From Hermodice carunculata (lineage: Eukaryota > Annelida > Polychaeta > Eunicida > Amphinomidae): DNA of 64,000 nucleotides. Shown here piece after piece: positions 24,421 to 36,340 of the stretch. The notes beneath the pieces are model-generated. The model was not told the DNA's origin. It did no database searches and saw only the letters and a program-made list of their open reading frames with translations. The stretch covers positions 68,910,192-68,974,191 of the forward strand of contig OZ026613.1 of the NCBI GenBank assembly GCA_964020975.1. The letters run 5' to 3'. Both the position numbers and the translations under genes were made by a program. Each line of letters opens with the position of its first letter. The first letter of the stretch is position 1.

Positions 24421-25440
24421 GACTTACAGGTGGCGCTACTAGTATCACGATACTTCAACCATTTTTCCGTCCCCAACATTCTCACCACACTTCATCGACT
24501 CCCATGACAAATTAAGTTATTTTCACTTTTATTCCATCAGTGACCATTAAAAAGTAGGTTAAAGGTCATCCATCAAGTATAAAATATCAATACTCATGTA
24601 CAAAGCATATTTTGTATGAATTTAATAACTCTAGCTTACTTATATCTATATTTTGTACTTTTTAATTATCAATGACACATACAACTTGTATTTTGACCTT
24701 CAGAAAATACGTCCGGTCATCCAAAATTTTTACAAAAGTTCCATCTTTATTTACGATCATAACACTGAATTTAATGTGGTTTTTACACCTCTTATGTTAG
24801 TTCCGTTGAAAACCACCAGTAGCTCCACTAGGACTCCATGCATCATAAACTTTTTTTTTCTGTATAATATTCCTGTAATGGTAAACCGCATATATTTTCC
24901 CATGTAAAGATAGATTGGCCATCCCAAGAGTATCTCCTGAAATGTATTCCCTGTGACCTTGAGAAAGAAGGTCAAGGTCATCCATATTATGTAATTCTTA
25001 ACTTCGGACATGATACACATATGCTGTGACATTTTATTATTAAGTTAGCCTGATTATTTTTCATGATAATGATTTTCATAGGTCTGAACACATATTGGCT
25101 CATACTTTCCGTTCACCTGTAGGTCCCAATAGGTGGCGCCAACAGTACTATTCGGATTCCATTAGCCTCCCGAACGTCCCCATCAAATTTCGTAAAGATC
25201 CATCACAAAATCAAGGACACCAGAGTGTTTTCATTTTTGTTTTCACTTTTTCGCCTGTGTATTACGTAATCCTGCAGATGGCGCCACCAATAACGAAACA
25301 AACCTGGACTTCCTTTCACGGCACATGTCAAGAAAATTCCAAGAGGCTCGACTTTAAAATTGTTGATGCTATCGTGATGACGAGCAAATTGTTAAGGGAC
25401 GGACGGATGAAATGACGGCCGGTCGGACATGAGTGATCGC
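24421..25440. repeat. Diverged repeat-like region with TGGCGC and GGTCAAGGTCA motifs
   Basis: Three GGTGGCGC/ATGGCGCC words (24429, 25131, 25278), AAGGTCAAGGTCA at 24968-24980 and CCGGTCGGACA near 25420 are words typical of the dispersed repeats at 39-41 and 55-57 kb. Full alignment to another copy in the window is not obvious, so this is probably an older relative. Confidence 0.35.
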
Positions 25441-26068
25441 ATAAGCTCTGCCACCTATGCTCAACACAGCCAAAAAATCTGACAGACGAAGTTTACTTTA
25501 TTTGAGAACGTTCCTTTACGTGAAATGTGTACCAAAACTAGCACTTATGACTGAACACAGAAACTATTGGCATGTTGACGACAACAATCGTTGACCATGC
25601 ACCATTGATGTAACTTTCGGCGACGCCACTTGACGTCCAGGAGTTACATGTGCCAACACTGCATGTTTCAGGTACTCGGGAGTATACTTTTGGGGTGTGC
25701 AGCGAATTAATGACCACAATTTCTTAAATTTTCAGCACTACCAATTATAAAATTCACAAGAGCATTATTCATTTTATGTTATCTTAAAAGGGATAAAAAC
25801 AGCAAATTACAGAAAAGGAGGATAATCATCTCCTTCACATACATGGGGATTATCCAGCCAACCCAAGGAAAGTCATAAAGGCTTACGACATGATGTTTGG
25901 ATCAATTACCTATATTTATTACAGAAGTCCAAAATTGTCATGATTACCAAAATTGGACGGCGATTAATGCCACAATCTACTTCAGGAAACGAAACACTGG
26001 AAATAATTGCACTATTGGTATCTTGAAATTTGAAAAATGGCAACAAATCTTCAATCTCGCTGCAACAC
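25441..26068. other. No gene recognised
   Basis: Single-copy AT-rich sequence. The 129-codon plus-strand frame that begins at 25897 runs into the repeat at 26069 and looks fortuitous. Confidence 0.4.
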
Positions 26069-26373
26069 TAGGGTTCACACAGTTAGGGAGCTTTCCAATT
26101 CAAGCACTTTTCCAGGACATATTTATCAAAATTCAAGCACTTTCCAACTTGATATATTTTCTTTTTTGTTTCTTGCTGTCCATTTTTTTGAAGGGTTTCT
26201 ATACTGAGAGGGGAGGAAGTGATCGAGCTAACCTAAGCTTTGGAGGAAGGTGTATTAATGGATATTTAAAATTTAAGGACCTTTAAGGACTTTATTGCAA
26301 AAAGATTGATTTTCAGGGCCTTGAAAAAACAGGCAGTAAATTCAAGTACTTTCAAGGACCTGTATGAAACCTG
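26069..26373. mobile_element. hAT-like MITE candidate, ~305 bp
   Basis: The ends AGGGTTCACACAG and CTGTATGAAACCTG are imperfect inverted repeats of the CAGGGTTC type used by hAT elements. Inside, AATTCAAGCACTTTCCAA and TTCAAGGACCTGTA are inversely related subterminal words. There is no coding content, and the 8-bp target duplications expected for hAT are not recognisable, so it is old or the ends are misjudged. Confidence 0.45.
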
Positions 26374-26456
26374 AACACGTTTGCGTGAAAATGTCACTAA
26401 CGCAACAACAAAATTATAACGAATTATTTGAAACTCTGGGTTAGAGATACCTATTT

Positions 26457-26483
26457 GAAATAAATAAATAAATAAATAAATAA

Positions 26484-26543
<60 letters not shown>
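26457..26543. repeat. Compound microsatellite (AAAT)n-(TA)n
   Basis: Eight AAAT units change directly into about 27 TA units. Confidence 0.95.
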
Positions 26544-26939
26544 GTTAAGTTTGGGGACCATTTATCGTCAAGCCAAAAAAAATGTTTCTTACGTGATGTT
26601 ACTAATGACGCCAATAATGTTGAATATATACGAGTTACTTGAAATTTTGTTTGGGTGTCAACAAAGGACCTATAATTGTTGTCTACTGAGTGAGGTGGGT
26701 CAGAACCACAAATGCTTGCATTCTCACGCACGTCAAAATACTGGTTTAGAATCACTAACTTCATATGACTGTTTTCAGTGTTACATATACCTTTATCATG
26801 TACAAATTTCAAAGGTTTGCAAACGTTACTTTTTTCATTTTATCATTATACTTCCTTTTTTTTATTTATTTATTTTTTTTTTTTTTAATTCAAGCAGTAT
26901 GATCTAAGTTATGTAAGGATGATGTCACCAACAAAACTG

Positions 26940-27580
26940 TTTAAACAAGAGCAGTCGCATCGTGCGGCAATACATATAGCGGGTTCCCCATCGGAGGTCA
27001 ATGGTATCTATAGTTCTTTGAAGTACATGTACTGGAAATATGCACAGGAGAAGCATCTCCTATGACGGGGTCAAAAGTTAAAGTCACAGTGACCTAATTT
27101 TAGTACGTGACACACAGCTGTTCAAAGAAGTCTCCACGCACAAAGTTTGGCATCTCTAATAAAATGTACATGTATTCATATTGACAGAGGCTCTGTGATT
27201 ATCCCACAAGGAACTTGACAGGAAGCAGCACAGACCCATGCATTAAGCAGGGTCAAACGTTTTTCTCCAAAAAAGGTGACAACTTGTCCTATTCTTAAAT
27301 ACATGAAATGTGGCCGGCACAACCATTTTCTATGACAGGGTCAAAGGTCAAAGTGCCCTAATTTTGGTATGGGACACACACGCTATCCTGAGACGCATCA
27401 CACACCAATCGGTATCTCCAGCCACAGAATTAGCCCGCACAAGCATTTTCTCCAGATCAATTGTCAAAAGTCACGGTGGCCCAATTTTGGAATGCAACAC
27501 ACCCCAACCCCAAGAAGTATCCACAAGCTAAGTTTGGTACATGTAAGTATATAATACAGGAAATATGACCCGGAAAATGT
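26940..27580 (+). repeat. Diverged tandem and dispersed repeat block
   Basis: Three related cassettes start near 27045, 27312 and 27432. Each has GCACAA/GGAGAAGCAT..TCTCC-type sequence, then GTCAAAGGTCAAAGT-type, then CCTAATTTTGGTAT-type, then GACACAC. Between the first two (27196-27290) lies the second copy of the 1540-1672 repeat. The order suggests an old composite repeat. Confidence 0.55.
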
Positions 27581-27613
27581 TTTCGAAAAGGACAGAGGCC
27601 GGGGTGCCTATAC

Positions 27614-27632
27614 TCCCCCCCCCCCCCCCCCC
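27614..27632. repeat. C homopolymer
   Basis: About 18 consecutive C. A likely sequencing-length uncertainty. Confidence 0.85.
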
Positions 27633-30600
27633 ATCTCTAGCTTAAATTATTTCCCCAGCTTACTTTTCTTCCCTAAAAATCAGAATTTTTTTTAAATACT
27701 ACACAGAACTGTACCACAAGGTCTTCATTAGCAGACTCTCTACCTCAGAACACGTCTATCTCAGTACCCTATAAATTTTACCCCAGGAAGAAATCCTGGT
27801 GAAAAGACAGATTATTTGAAAATTAACGGTGTAACAATTTAAGTTATACCAGTTAACGTGACCGTAAATTGATCAACTCACCTAAAATTTAAAAATCAAT
27901 TTGGACAAGAAAATATTTATATCTGGTAACAGATTACTTCAAAGAATATTATCTGATTTCAAAAATTAGCTTCAAAGTTTTCTCCTATAGGAAGGAAATT
28001 CTCATCCAGGATGGTCCATTTTCTTTATGGATGGCAACTTTTATTTAGAACCGCATTATGTCTACATTTATTTCAGTGAGTATTGGAGCAAGACAATAGT
28101 GTTTGTTATATTCCGTCTGTTTATATAATTTATCATTACAATGACAGATGATGCAAAACTTCACTGTAAAAAAACAAACAACAATACGTCACGATATTAT
28201 GACCATGCACATAATAAAGAAAAGTGACTTAACTTCACAACGGCATCTGAGTCTCCCGATTATTTTCTCGAAATTACTGGCACAGAACACGAAAGCGACA
28301 TTCAAGGGCATGCCGTTATCGGGGGTGGGGGTGGGCGGTGCGGTGTATATGTGCCATGAAACAGAATGAAGCCCGTGTAAACTATCAAGGCCAACGGTAA
28401 AAGCAGCAATTAAAATGACAACAGCAGCAGCAACAACAATAAACATATATGCCCCAAGAAAATTTTGCAATGTTGTCATTCTCTGGTTCAGTCTTCCTGC
28501 ACGAGGAGCGTCCGCACAGCTTCACTTCAGTAACTGGCCTGAAAATCGATCCCGGTTTCGTGTGTCTACAGCATGCAGGTTCAGCAAAATACATGCATGC
28601 ATGTACTGACAATGGATAGACAATTTATTCAGTGTAAATTCATAAAACGTAATCGCCCCACGTTTACTGTGATATCTAAATAAAAAAATATTAAATATAT
28701 ATTTTTTTCTTTTTTGATTACGCAAACAATCGTCATAGGAAGGCGTGAAACTGGTTTGTTTCTAAACAGCAACGCCTTTATAAAAACATGCGGCGCTCTC
28801 ATTTGAACATATCTTGGTTAACAGATTATGAGACAAAATCACAAATATGTTCAACGAATCCTCTGTGTGATTTTTGTTCAGTCATGGAGTATATATACGC
28901 ATTCTTGTCCCCTTGGTTCAGCAGCGGATTCCAGCAGTACAATTCTAACAGTGCCGGGCTTTCCATTCAAACAAATATACCTTTTGTACATTACACCTTT
29001 GGGTTACTTTAGAAAACAATATTTATAAATATGCTTCGTGCTATCTTTAGCAATCACATACACATTAAGAATAAAATCTGTCTGTAAAGCGCCATGCAAA
29101 ATATCGAACACCACGAAAAATTTTGGTACCAAGATACGCACCTGAACAGAACTAACACAATAATTTCACCTGTATGATTTTAATCCCTTGTGCAGAATCT
29201 TGAAATAAGCCTGAGGTCAATGTGTATAAATGTTCACACACTATACAAGGCCATCACTTGCATGTATATAACTTTTTGCATTAACCGTAAGTCGTATTTT
29301 ATTTTGCACTGCTCTGAGCCAGTATATAATTGCACCAGACGCGTTCACTTTTATGTAATAACTATATAGTTGGCATCAGCTGATGGCTTGAACAAGTTTG
29401 CGTCAACTGACGTAAAGATGTTGACATAAGTAATAATAATGCCAGAGAGGACTGAAAGCGGTAAAAACAAATGTAAATAATGCAATAACAACTTTGAATA
29501 ATGAACCATATTATCACATTTCTTCAAAAAGCATGGGTGAAAGTTTACCACACCTGACTTTCCAGAAATTCACTGAAAAAAAAATCATTTCCCTATAATT
29601 TATCATGAATAAGTAAATCTTCATTTCACTGAATTCAACCTCAAGACTGAAATCTTTCTCTCATGAATATAGCTTCGAACGCTATTAAAACCATTAGCAC
29701 CATCAGATACAAAGGTATCCGCATAACATATGTATTTTAAAGCTATTCTTTACTTTAACGTGTGTGCATGTGACCTGAAAATGCCAAGGCATCAGTGTGC
29801 ATGGTTTTCTCGTTTTCGTGCCACCCCCATAACGCACGCGTCATAATTTTGACCGTAGTCTAAAGCGTGACAATCTTTTGGAAGGACATTGATGTAATAT
29901 TATTGATATCCAGGCATTTGGTGGTTATTGTGCCACAAGTAATTATATTTGAAACAACGGCCTATACAATAACGGTATATGCACGTACTATTCTTCTCTT
30001 AGCCGCCATTACAAAATATCGACAGCAAACTCCTCCATCACGCTACCATGGTTACATTTAAATAATAATAATCGTAAAGTACATCTTGGCATATAGGCCC
30101 ACTCGTCTCGGTGTACTTATGGTAATAATTGACAGACATTGTATTAAAAAATCAATTTACGGACCGTGCATAGCCTCGTTTGAATTGAACTCCTTTTCTT
30201 ACATGATGTGATGCTTAACAGCCAGCATACAAAATAATATATGGTTCGAGGGTTCATCATGTATGATTATGTTAGTGCTAATATATGCTCTCTGTGCAAA
30301 AGGTCAAGACGCTAATTAGGCGCAAAATACATACTGTATATACTTATTTTCACGGTTTCTTGCAGGTCAGGCACTCAACCGAACGATTATAGTTTCAGTA
30401 TTTTAGATCAAATCCTATTATATTAAGCATGTGTTAAAATACTATTCCATCATGTCTTTATTTTCACGGTTTTGCGCCATCAGTGAAAGAAGCGAGAATA
30501 ACAAAAGCGATAAAATGTGAATTTACATTAATAACATGCATGCACAAAGCAGCAGAGATCGAATATATCTTGATCAGGTTTTAGTAACCATGACTCTTCT

Positions 30601-31122
30601 CACTTTCCAATTTTCGTTTGTCCCTTAGTGTTTGAAGGTCCAGGTTCACATAAATGGAACTTTACTGTTCAAATATGTAGGCATATCGGTCCTGCTTCGC
30701 CTGTCTGAAAGACAATGGAAACTGAGCCATAGATTTTCATGTCTTCACGACACGGTTTCAAAAATAGTTCTCCGAATGAAGGGTAACTTTCTTTGTGAGA
30801 AAAACTTGTGGGCAGCCCTAACACATACGGTGTTGGATTTTTTTTTGTTTTTTTTAAATTTTTGTGCGTATGTGTCATGCAAGAATAGCTTATTACCCAC
30901 TGTAGCTAATGAACTGACCACATCACAAGACACCCAATGAACATCAACCCCAAGGACCACGCACAGACCCTGACGTAAGCAAATAGTATCAGCAAGTTAT
31001 TTTTAAGTGAATCTCGTGAAAATTGAATGGTAGCGTTCTATTTATGGCCAACTTCTCCCTTGCAACTGGGCAGTTGTTTCTTAATCTTACTTTCTAATCT
31101 GACAGTCTTGCTGCTGTGCATT
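27633..31122. other. No gene recognised
   Basis: About 3.5 kb of single-copy AT-rich DNA. Frames up to about 100 codons exist (28189-28479 minus, 30632-30940 plus), but they have no family resemblance or paired splice sites. Confidence 0.4.
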
Positions 31123-31290
31123 TAATTTAAACATATTTTTATTTCGTGAAAAATAGGGGATTGAAAAACAAGTCTTGATTGAGACTCAAACTAATTCCTC
31201 TCCAGTATACAGGCAAATCAGTGTCTGAAGCTGCCCCTGTTATTTAACATATATATTGCCACAAATACGCTTGCCCTTTCATACCGCCGT
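31123..31290 (-). mobile_element. LINE 3' tail fragment
   Basis: On the minus strand this ends ACGAAATAAAAATATGTTTA, nearly the same 3' terminus as the LINE at 38.2-39.2 kb (CAGAAATAAAAATATGTTTA). Only the terminal 25-30 bases match well, and the upstream extent is guessed. Confidence 0.35.
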
Positions 31291-31789
31291 TTGCACTACG
31301 TGTGATCGACGAGCTTGATATAGTATGTCATCATGGCGAATTTGTGCGAACATGAAGCATATGAAAGGTCACCAATAGCTATGACGAACCGAATGTGCTC
31401 AAAATACACAGCCCAATACACATACGCGCATGCACGAACTATACTTTCCAAGTGGGATTGCAGGTTTTGGAATGAAGTTTCCATGTAATACAAACAAAAC
31501 AAAAAAAACAAAAAAACGGAGAAAAAGCAGTGTCTTATAGACGTGCAGCACATAAAGGACCCCCAAATAAATGCAACTTTGGCGGATGACAGAATACAGG
31601 AAACGCGGCGAGGAAGTTTCCATCCCGACTAGCCTCGACCACAACGTCCAATGTTCTGGCAGCGCATGTTAAGCACGAACTGCCACTGATTCACCGGGTA
31701 CCTACATATTTGGAACCCAAAAACTAAGCAAGACTTGAGTGACTCAAGTTGCACTCGCTTCCCCACCGTTAATTAATACCTATTGTAAA

Positions 31790-31912
31790 ACTATTTCATC
31801 TAGTATATAGTCAAACCACAGTGTCTGAAGCTGCTGTTCCACTTTTGTATAAATGTTGGCTACTTACGCAATACGGGCCTAAACCCTGCAATAAAACCAT
31901 TGAACTGAATTA
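31790..31912 (+). mobile_element. Possible LINE 3' tail
   Basis: It ends GCAATAAAACCATTGAACTG plus AATT, a polyadenylation-like signal followed by short tail units, as LINE 3' ends often do. The stretch TAGTATATAG...AGTGTCTGAAGCTGC is a diverged direct repeat of 31203-31235. Confidence 0.3.
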
Positions 31913-33779
31913 ACAATGTCTGTGGGCAGTTTGCCTGAAATAAAATAACTTCAGTTTCAGGACTTCGAAGTTCATACAAGTGTGGCTTCAGTCAAATATA
32001 CGCTGAATTGCTTGGCCGGAGTCTTCACATCATGGAGTGCTGTGTTGTTCTGTGACATTCCAAGTCTTGCTCACTGTATGGTATAGTAACGTGATCTGAT
32101 TTGGACTCTCAGTTTCCCAAAGTGATCCATATTGCCTTTTGCCCAATTGGTTGTCTTGTTCATTATAGTCAGGTCACTTGTATGTGATCTTGTTTTCACC
32201 AAGCAGTCGATTCTGTTAGGCCCACATGTCCTCAGTGAAAACGCAAGTTTAATAAGGAACCAACCGCTCAGACACAGCATGACAAAGTGGACTATGATAT
32301 ACCGTCCGATTTCTGCTTGATGGAATGTTGCACTAGTAGTACGCTTATCCACACAGTGCAAAAGTTTGTCATGTCCCATTGTCAGGGCCAGAGGCAAAGA
32401 TGCAATCTGAGATACCACCCGACACTACAGTAACATGCTGCAGGGTTATAAAATTATACCACTTGATTTGTATCATAACCAACCACACCTACGTACCAAA
32501 GAGAGAAAAAAAAATAGAAATTAATTTTAAAAATAGTCAACCATATTATTGACACTATGCTGGTTCCTTTACATGTATGCTGAACGGGGTGCTAAAGCTT
32601 GAATATCAACTACAAAAACAAAGATTTTGATTTACATGCACCTTACAACCCGACCTGTAAATTTGCAAGACAAGATTATACTGACCATGGATCTCTAATA
32701 CCCCTATGTATTAAAAGTTAACTTTACACACTTTTGCTGTGATGCTTCCCTGATGTCCACATCCACTATTTTCGTGGATTAATAACAATCAGTGTGTAAA
32801 GTTAGTACATCCCCTATGCCATGGCAAACCATGATAAGGTAAAGGCCCTGTTTCTGCAGCTTGTTCCAGGTCGTCCGCTCGTTCTACGATCGAAACCCAA
32901 CCGAGGTGCTGGTACTTGTCATTGCATTCATGTAATGTTGACTTGTCTACGGTATACGGGTGAAAGATGGCCTTCATATTTTACTATTTGCAAGTTGAAC
33001 ATTCGTCAACTCACAACATACTTCAACAAGAAACCTTAGATTCTTCACTCACACACTGGACACCCACTGAATTATCGTTGCAGTTTGTTGTGTAACTAGT
33101 TGTACCTCACAGGCTCTCTTCTGTTGTGTAATCCTATTTGATCACCATATTATACGTGGATTTTCAGCTTTACCCCGTTTGAAATTTCCAGTCTGAGGAC
33201 AGTATGTCATAAACAGCCTACTTTAAAAGGATATTCCAAACTACATTTGGGAAGACTCATGTGGGCACAGTAGTTCCTTTCTGTCTGGTTCACACAATTA
33301 TGAACCCACTATTTCGTTGGCCTCCTGTTGGTATAGAGTGACTGTGTATGCCACATGAATACTGTGCACTTACTCCGACCCCTTTCCACGAAGTTTGTGT
33401 ATTGGGTGGTTGAAATAGTTTATATGTACACAAAGTCAATGGATTGAAACACGTATATCAGCCATGTAAGTCTGGGAGTATGATGCATTTAAGGCGAGTC
33501 CTCTTTTACAAACTGAGGAAGCAATGCCACTGGGACCCCATTCTGATGTTCAAATGTGCAGTGACATTATAGTTGGTGGGCCACAGAACATTACATGTAA
33601 TCAGGGAGGTGTGCCACCTCCCTGATGTAATGAAGCTACCGCAGTACCAGCTCCACCTATTGGATTGTAATGCCTAGCCACCCTATAGGCTATAGTGGTT
33701 TGTGACCTAGCCTACCTAAGAAGGGAAGAAAGGTGCTCTGTTGTGCTAGACTGCCTGGTAGGCCTAATTGACCCTTTCA
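31913..33779. other. No gene recognised; two small inverted repeats
   Basis: Inverted repeats lie at 32719-32804 (14-bp perfect arms TAACTTTACACACT, 58-base loop) and 33600-33626 (12-bp arms ATCAGGGAGGTG, 3-base loop). No supported exon. Confidence 0.4.
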
Positions 33780-33784
33780 TGCCA

Positions 33785-33900
33785 AGCTCAGGAGCAGGGT
33801 GATTTCTTGAATCAAAGTGGGTCAGCTATCCTGAAGGCATACGGATTGCAGGGTTCGAGCCCCAGGCCCTCGGGCGTGGTCGTAAATGCACATGTGACCT
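33785..33900 (+). repeat. Possible tRNA-derived SINE relic
   Basis: GGGTTCGAGCCCC (33851-33863) is a very good box B. Upstream GTGGGTCAGCTATCC and AAGGCATACGGATTGCA look like a degraded tRNA D-to-anticodon region. No complete cloverleaf can be drawn, so this is a relic and not a tRNA gene. Confidence 0.3.
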
Positions 33901-33909
33901 GATGAACAC

Positions 33910-33966
33910 CCTAATTTGCATATTTCATTTCGCGCATGCTCCTAAACCATCGTTTTAGCCTCCGCC
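33910..33966 (+). promoter_or_regulatory. Candidate promoter elements: octamer and NRF1-like
   Basis: A perfect octamer ATTTGCAT (33914-33921) and GCGCATGC (33932-33939, the core of the NRF1 palindrome) lie within 55 bases of a Kozak-type ATG (CCGCCATGA, ATG at 33967). No TATA box is seen at a suitable distance. Either site alone is weak evidence. Their closeness to the ATG and the splice donor at 34039 is what makes them worth listing. Confidence 0.3.
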
Positions 33967-34038
33967 ATGATAGTAATTGAAAACGCCAAGGTATGGACAA
34001 CAATAAGGCCACTGTGGACTACTGAAAATAACAAAAAC
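33967..34038 (+). CDS. Candidate first coding exon (24 codons)
   Basis: An ATG in a strong context (TCCGCCATGA) opens 24 codons (MIVIENAKVW, then TTIRPLWTTENNKN). They end exactly in phase 0 at AAAAAC followed by GTAAGTACC, a near-consensus 5' splice site. If not spliced, the frame stays open to 34242. The peptide is not recognised. No acceptor in the window can be paired with it confidently. Joining it to the exon at 58865 would not keep that exon's ATG frame, so it would belong to another transcript or be untranslated. Chance occurrence cannot be excluded. Confidence 0.25.
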
Positions 34039-34299
34039 GTAAGTACCTACCAAGTCTGTTTTATTGAGAAAGTACAACGGCAGAAAACAAACTTATATCC
34101 GTATGTATATCCTTTGATGCACGACATTCGGGGTCCAGTTAATTCCTCACCCAAACAAAAGCACACGACCTGCTCGATGGAAATTAGCGTGCTGTGTGGT
34201 CAAATTTGGACCGAATCCATAGATTCTACACACATGGAGTAATGAGAATTCCATAAATCCCATGGCGGATGCATACGTTCATACAAGCTACCGTAAAGT

Positions 34300-34420
34300 C
34301 TGTATCCCTAGATTTTGCAGTGTCGCCGGCTGTCATGGCGTCGTCCACTGGTCAGGTTTGTTGTGATGCTGAGACGACCCCGGCCTCTTCGCGTCACGTG
34401 ACTGGCATATGCTAATTTAA
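34300..34420. promoter_or_regulatory. CpG-richer patch with GTCACGTGAC box
   Basis: CpG is scarce in most of the window, but about nine lie within 34320-34400 (TGTCGCCGGC, GGCGTCGTCC, GACGACC, TTCGCGTCACG). The perfect 10-base palindrome GTCACGTGAC (34393-34402) is the E-box form bound by MiT/TFE and USF bHLH-zip factors (the CLEAR motif), and ATGCTAAT at 34409 is octamer-like. ATGGCGTCGTCCACTGGTCA (34336) opens a short frame ending at a weak donor. Suggestive of a promoter, strand unknown. Confidence 0.35.
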
Positions 34421-35944
34421 GGTACCGTCAGGGTTTTACGGCAATTGGTGTGAGCACTTCATGGTCACAGCCAATTTATATTCTTTCAACCAAAAACGAA
34501 GAGTTATTCTGCATATTTGCGTCACATACGGCATCACCATATTTTGTTCAAGCAAATGAAGAGGATTGCGGACCAAGGGCAGATAGAATTTTTCACAAAC
34601 GAAAACTTGTCCCATTGCACTTGATGACACCGTTTGCGAGCCAGTCGAAGACAGCCATGCGTGGTTTGGGCGAAGACGCAAGTTGCTGAAGGTCACATGG
34701 GCTCACAGGACGACTCATTACCTCGGTCAATACACATTTTTGCAACGGTTGATATCTTCAAACACTTTTAACAAATAACATTAAATGTGTGATAATATTA
34801 TGTCGTTATACCTATGCAGTTGTAAATTGAACGCAGCATCATAATTTTACTTTTGGTCAGTAAAGTGGTGCAATTAAACTGGAATTGGAAAGGACTTTGG
34901 AGTGGGCCTAAAACGCTACATTTCCAGTTTGCTTAAAAATCCTCCTTTTTTTATTGGGATTAAAGCAAATAATGAAATACACTTCGTGCAGACTTGCTTT
35001 TGAAGCATGTTGTCGTTGTACCTGCAGAACTAAGACCAAACTTCATGGAGCCTCCATACTGACCATAGATATCAGATATCATGATTTGAGTGCATAAAGC
35101 TGAATTTAAAACTAAGACCAATGTGGTAATAATAGAGTGGCCATTGCCCTAAACACTGTTTAACTCTTCCGCTGAGTGTGATGATATCATTTATGGTATG
35201 CACGACCCTGGTAAACAGGATTTGGCCACCAAAGCAAGCTGTGTACCATGAAGGCCAAGGGCTGAGTGGTATGCAGCTTGCTGATAGCAAACATTTGTCA
35301 TCTGCTTCAACATGAAAACAAGACTGCTGTGGTACAAATTTTCAGGTTCCACCAGCCTTGGTGTACGAAATTTGGAAAGCAACCTTGGTCCAGTCAGTGC
35401 GCTCTATTTGCCTTTGATATGAGATAAACAGATTTGTATGATAGAGATGTAATGTGTGGAGGGGTTACTGGACATGTGACATCAGTAGATTTAAATATGC
35501 CAGGATAGAAGTGGTAATTTTCAAAGAATAGCAACATTCGCCGATTTGTTGTGCATTGGAGCCATTTGAACCTGCACATGTAGCATACCTGACAAGTAAA
35601 TTGCTCCAAAACTTCAGCTGAGAGGAATGTTTCATTCACAATCAAAGGGAGCATCATGTATGTGTATGCAGAAATAAAATGCTTGCATTTCTTTGTCTAC
35701 ATCAAAATGTGTCTACCTGTATGTATGTAAATGCACATGGGCCTACTGCAGTGGAGTGGGGGTGGGAGGGAGTATATATACAACCAATGAACTGTCAATA
35801 ATACGAAAGTCAGTGCATTATAATTAGTATTTTGCCAATTTGTTCAAAGTTCAATCATTTTTATATATATTTTGAAAATATGACTAATTTCAAAAATGAA
35901 AAAAGTACATTGCTCTTCATTGCATGGATCTTCAGCTTCGGGTG
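34421..35944. other. No gene recognised
   Basis: Overlapping frames of 79-87 codons lie on both strands at 34436-34696, so at most one could be real. Neither resembles a known family. Confidence 0.4.
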
Positions 35945-36340
35945 AATAAACCTGTTCATACTGAGTTGTACCGAACTTTTCCGGACTGTAATGAATTATG
36001 CATTCCATTGTTGGCCTGATTGTCCAATCAGCAAGTAGTCGAGTCGAGCCCACGCCGTCATATGTTTACAACGGATACCACGGCCAACTATAGTGATTAC
36101 ATCATGGATTGTGCTGAACAGTGCAAATCTTTTACCTAAAATGTCACATCAGTAGTGAAACGTGCATTTATAGTTTGCTGATGATTTGATTTTTCATTAA
36201 ATCCAAGCACATCTTGTGTTTTACTTTCTTATCCTTTTACGTGTAATCCGGCCAGCGTGGTCGAGCACAAAATGTAAACAAAGCAGGGTGCACTTCCAGA
36301 AATGAACCGAATAAACCAGAGTCCTATGAACTGGTCTATT
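35945..36340 (-). mobile_element. MITE family copy A (396 bp)
   Basis: This block is the reverse complement of 42166-42558 over its whole length, at roughly 80-85% by eye. The ends are imperfect terminal inverted repeats, AATAAACCTGTTCATA here and TATGAACTGGTCTATT at the other end. No ORF spans it and no transposase remains, so it fits a non-autonomous DNA transposon. No target-site duplication is clear. It is given minus orientation relative to copy B only for convenience. Confidence 0.75.

Noticed and set aside
33600-33626. Hairpin ATCAGGGAGGTG/CACCTCCCTGAT as a transcription terminator
   Set aside because: Rho-independent terminators are not expected in this eukaryotic context, and no T run follows.
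33851-33863. tRNA gene (good box B)
   Set aside because: No acceptor stem or anticodon arm can be paired, and the box A region is degenerate, so at most a SINE relic.
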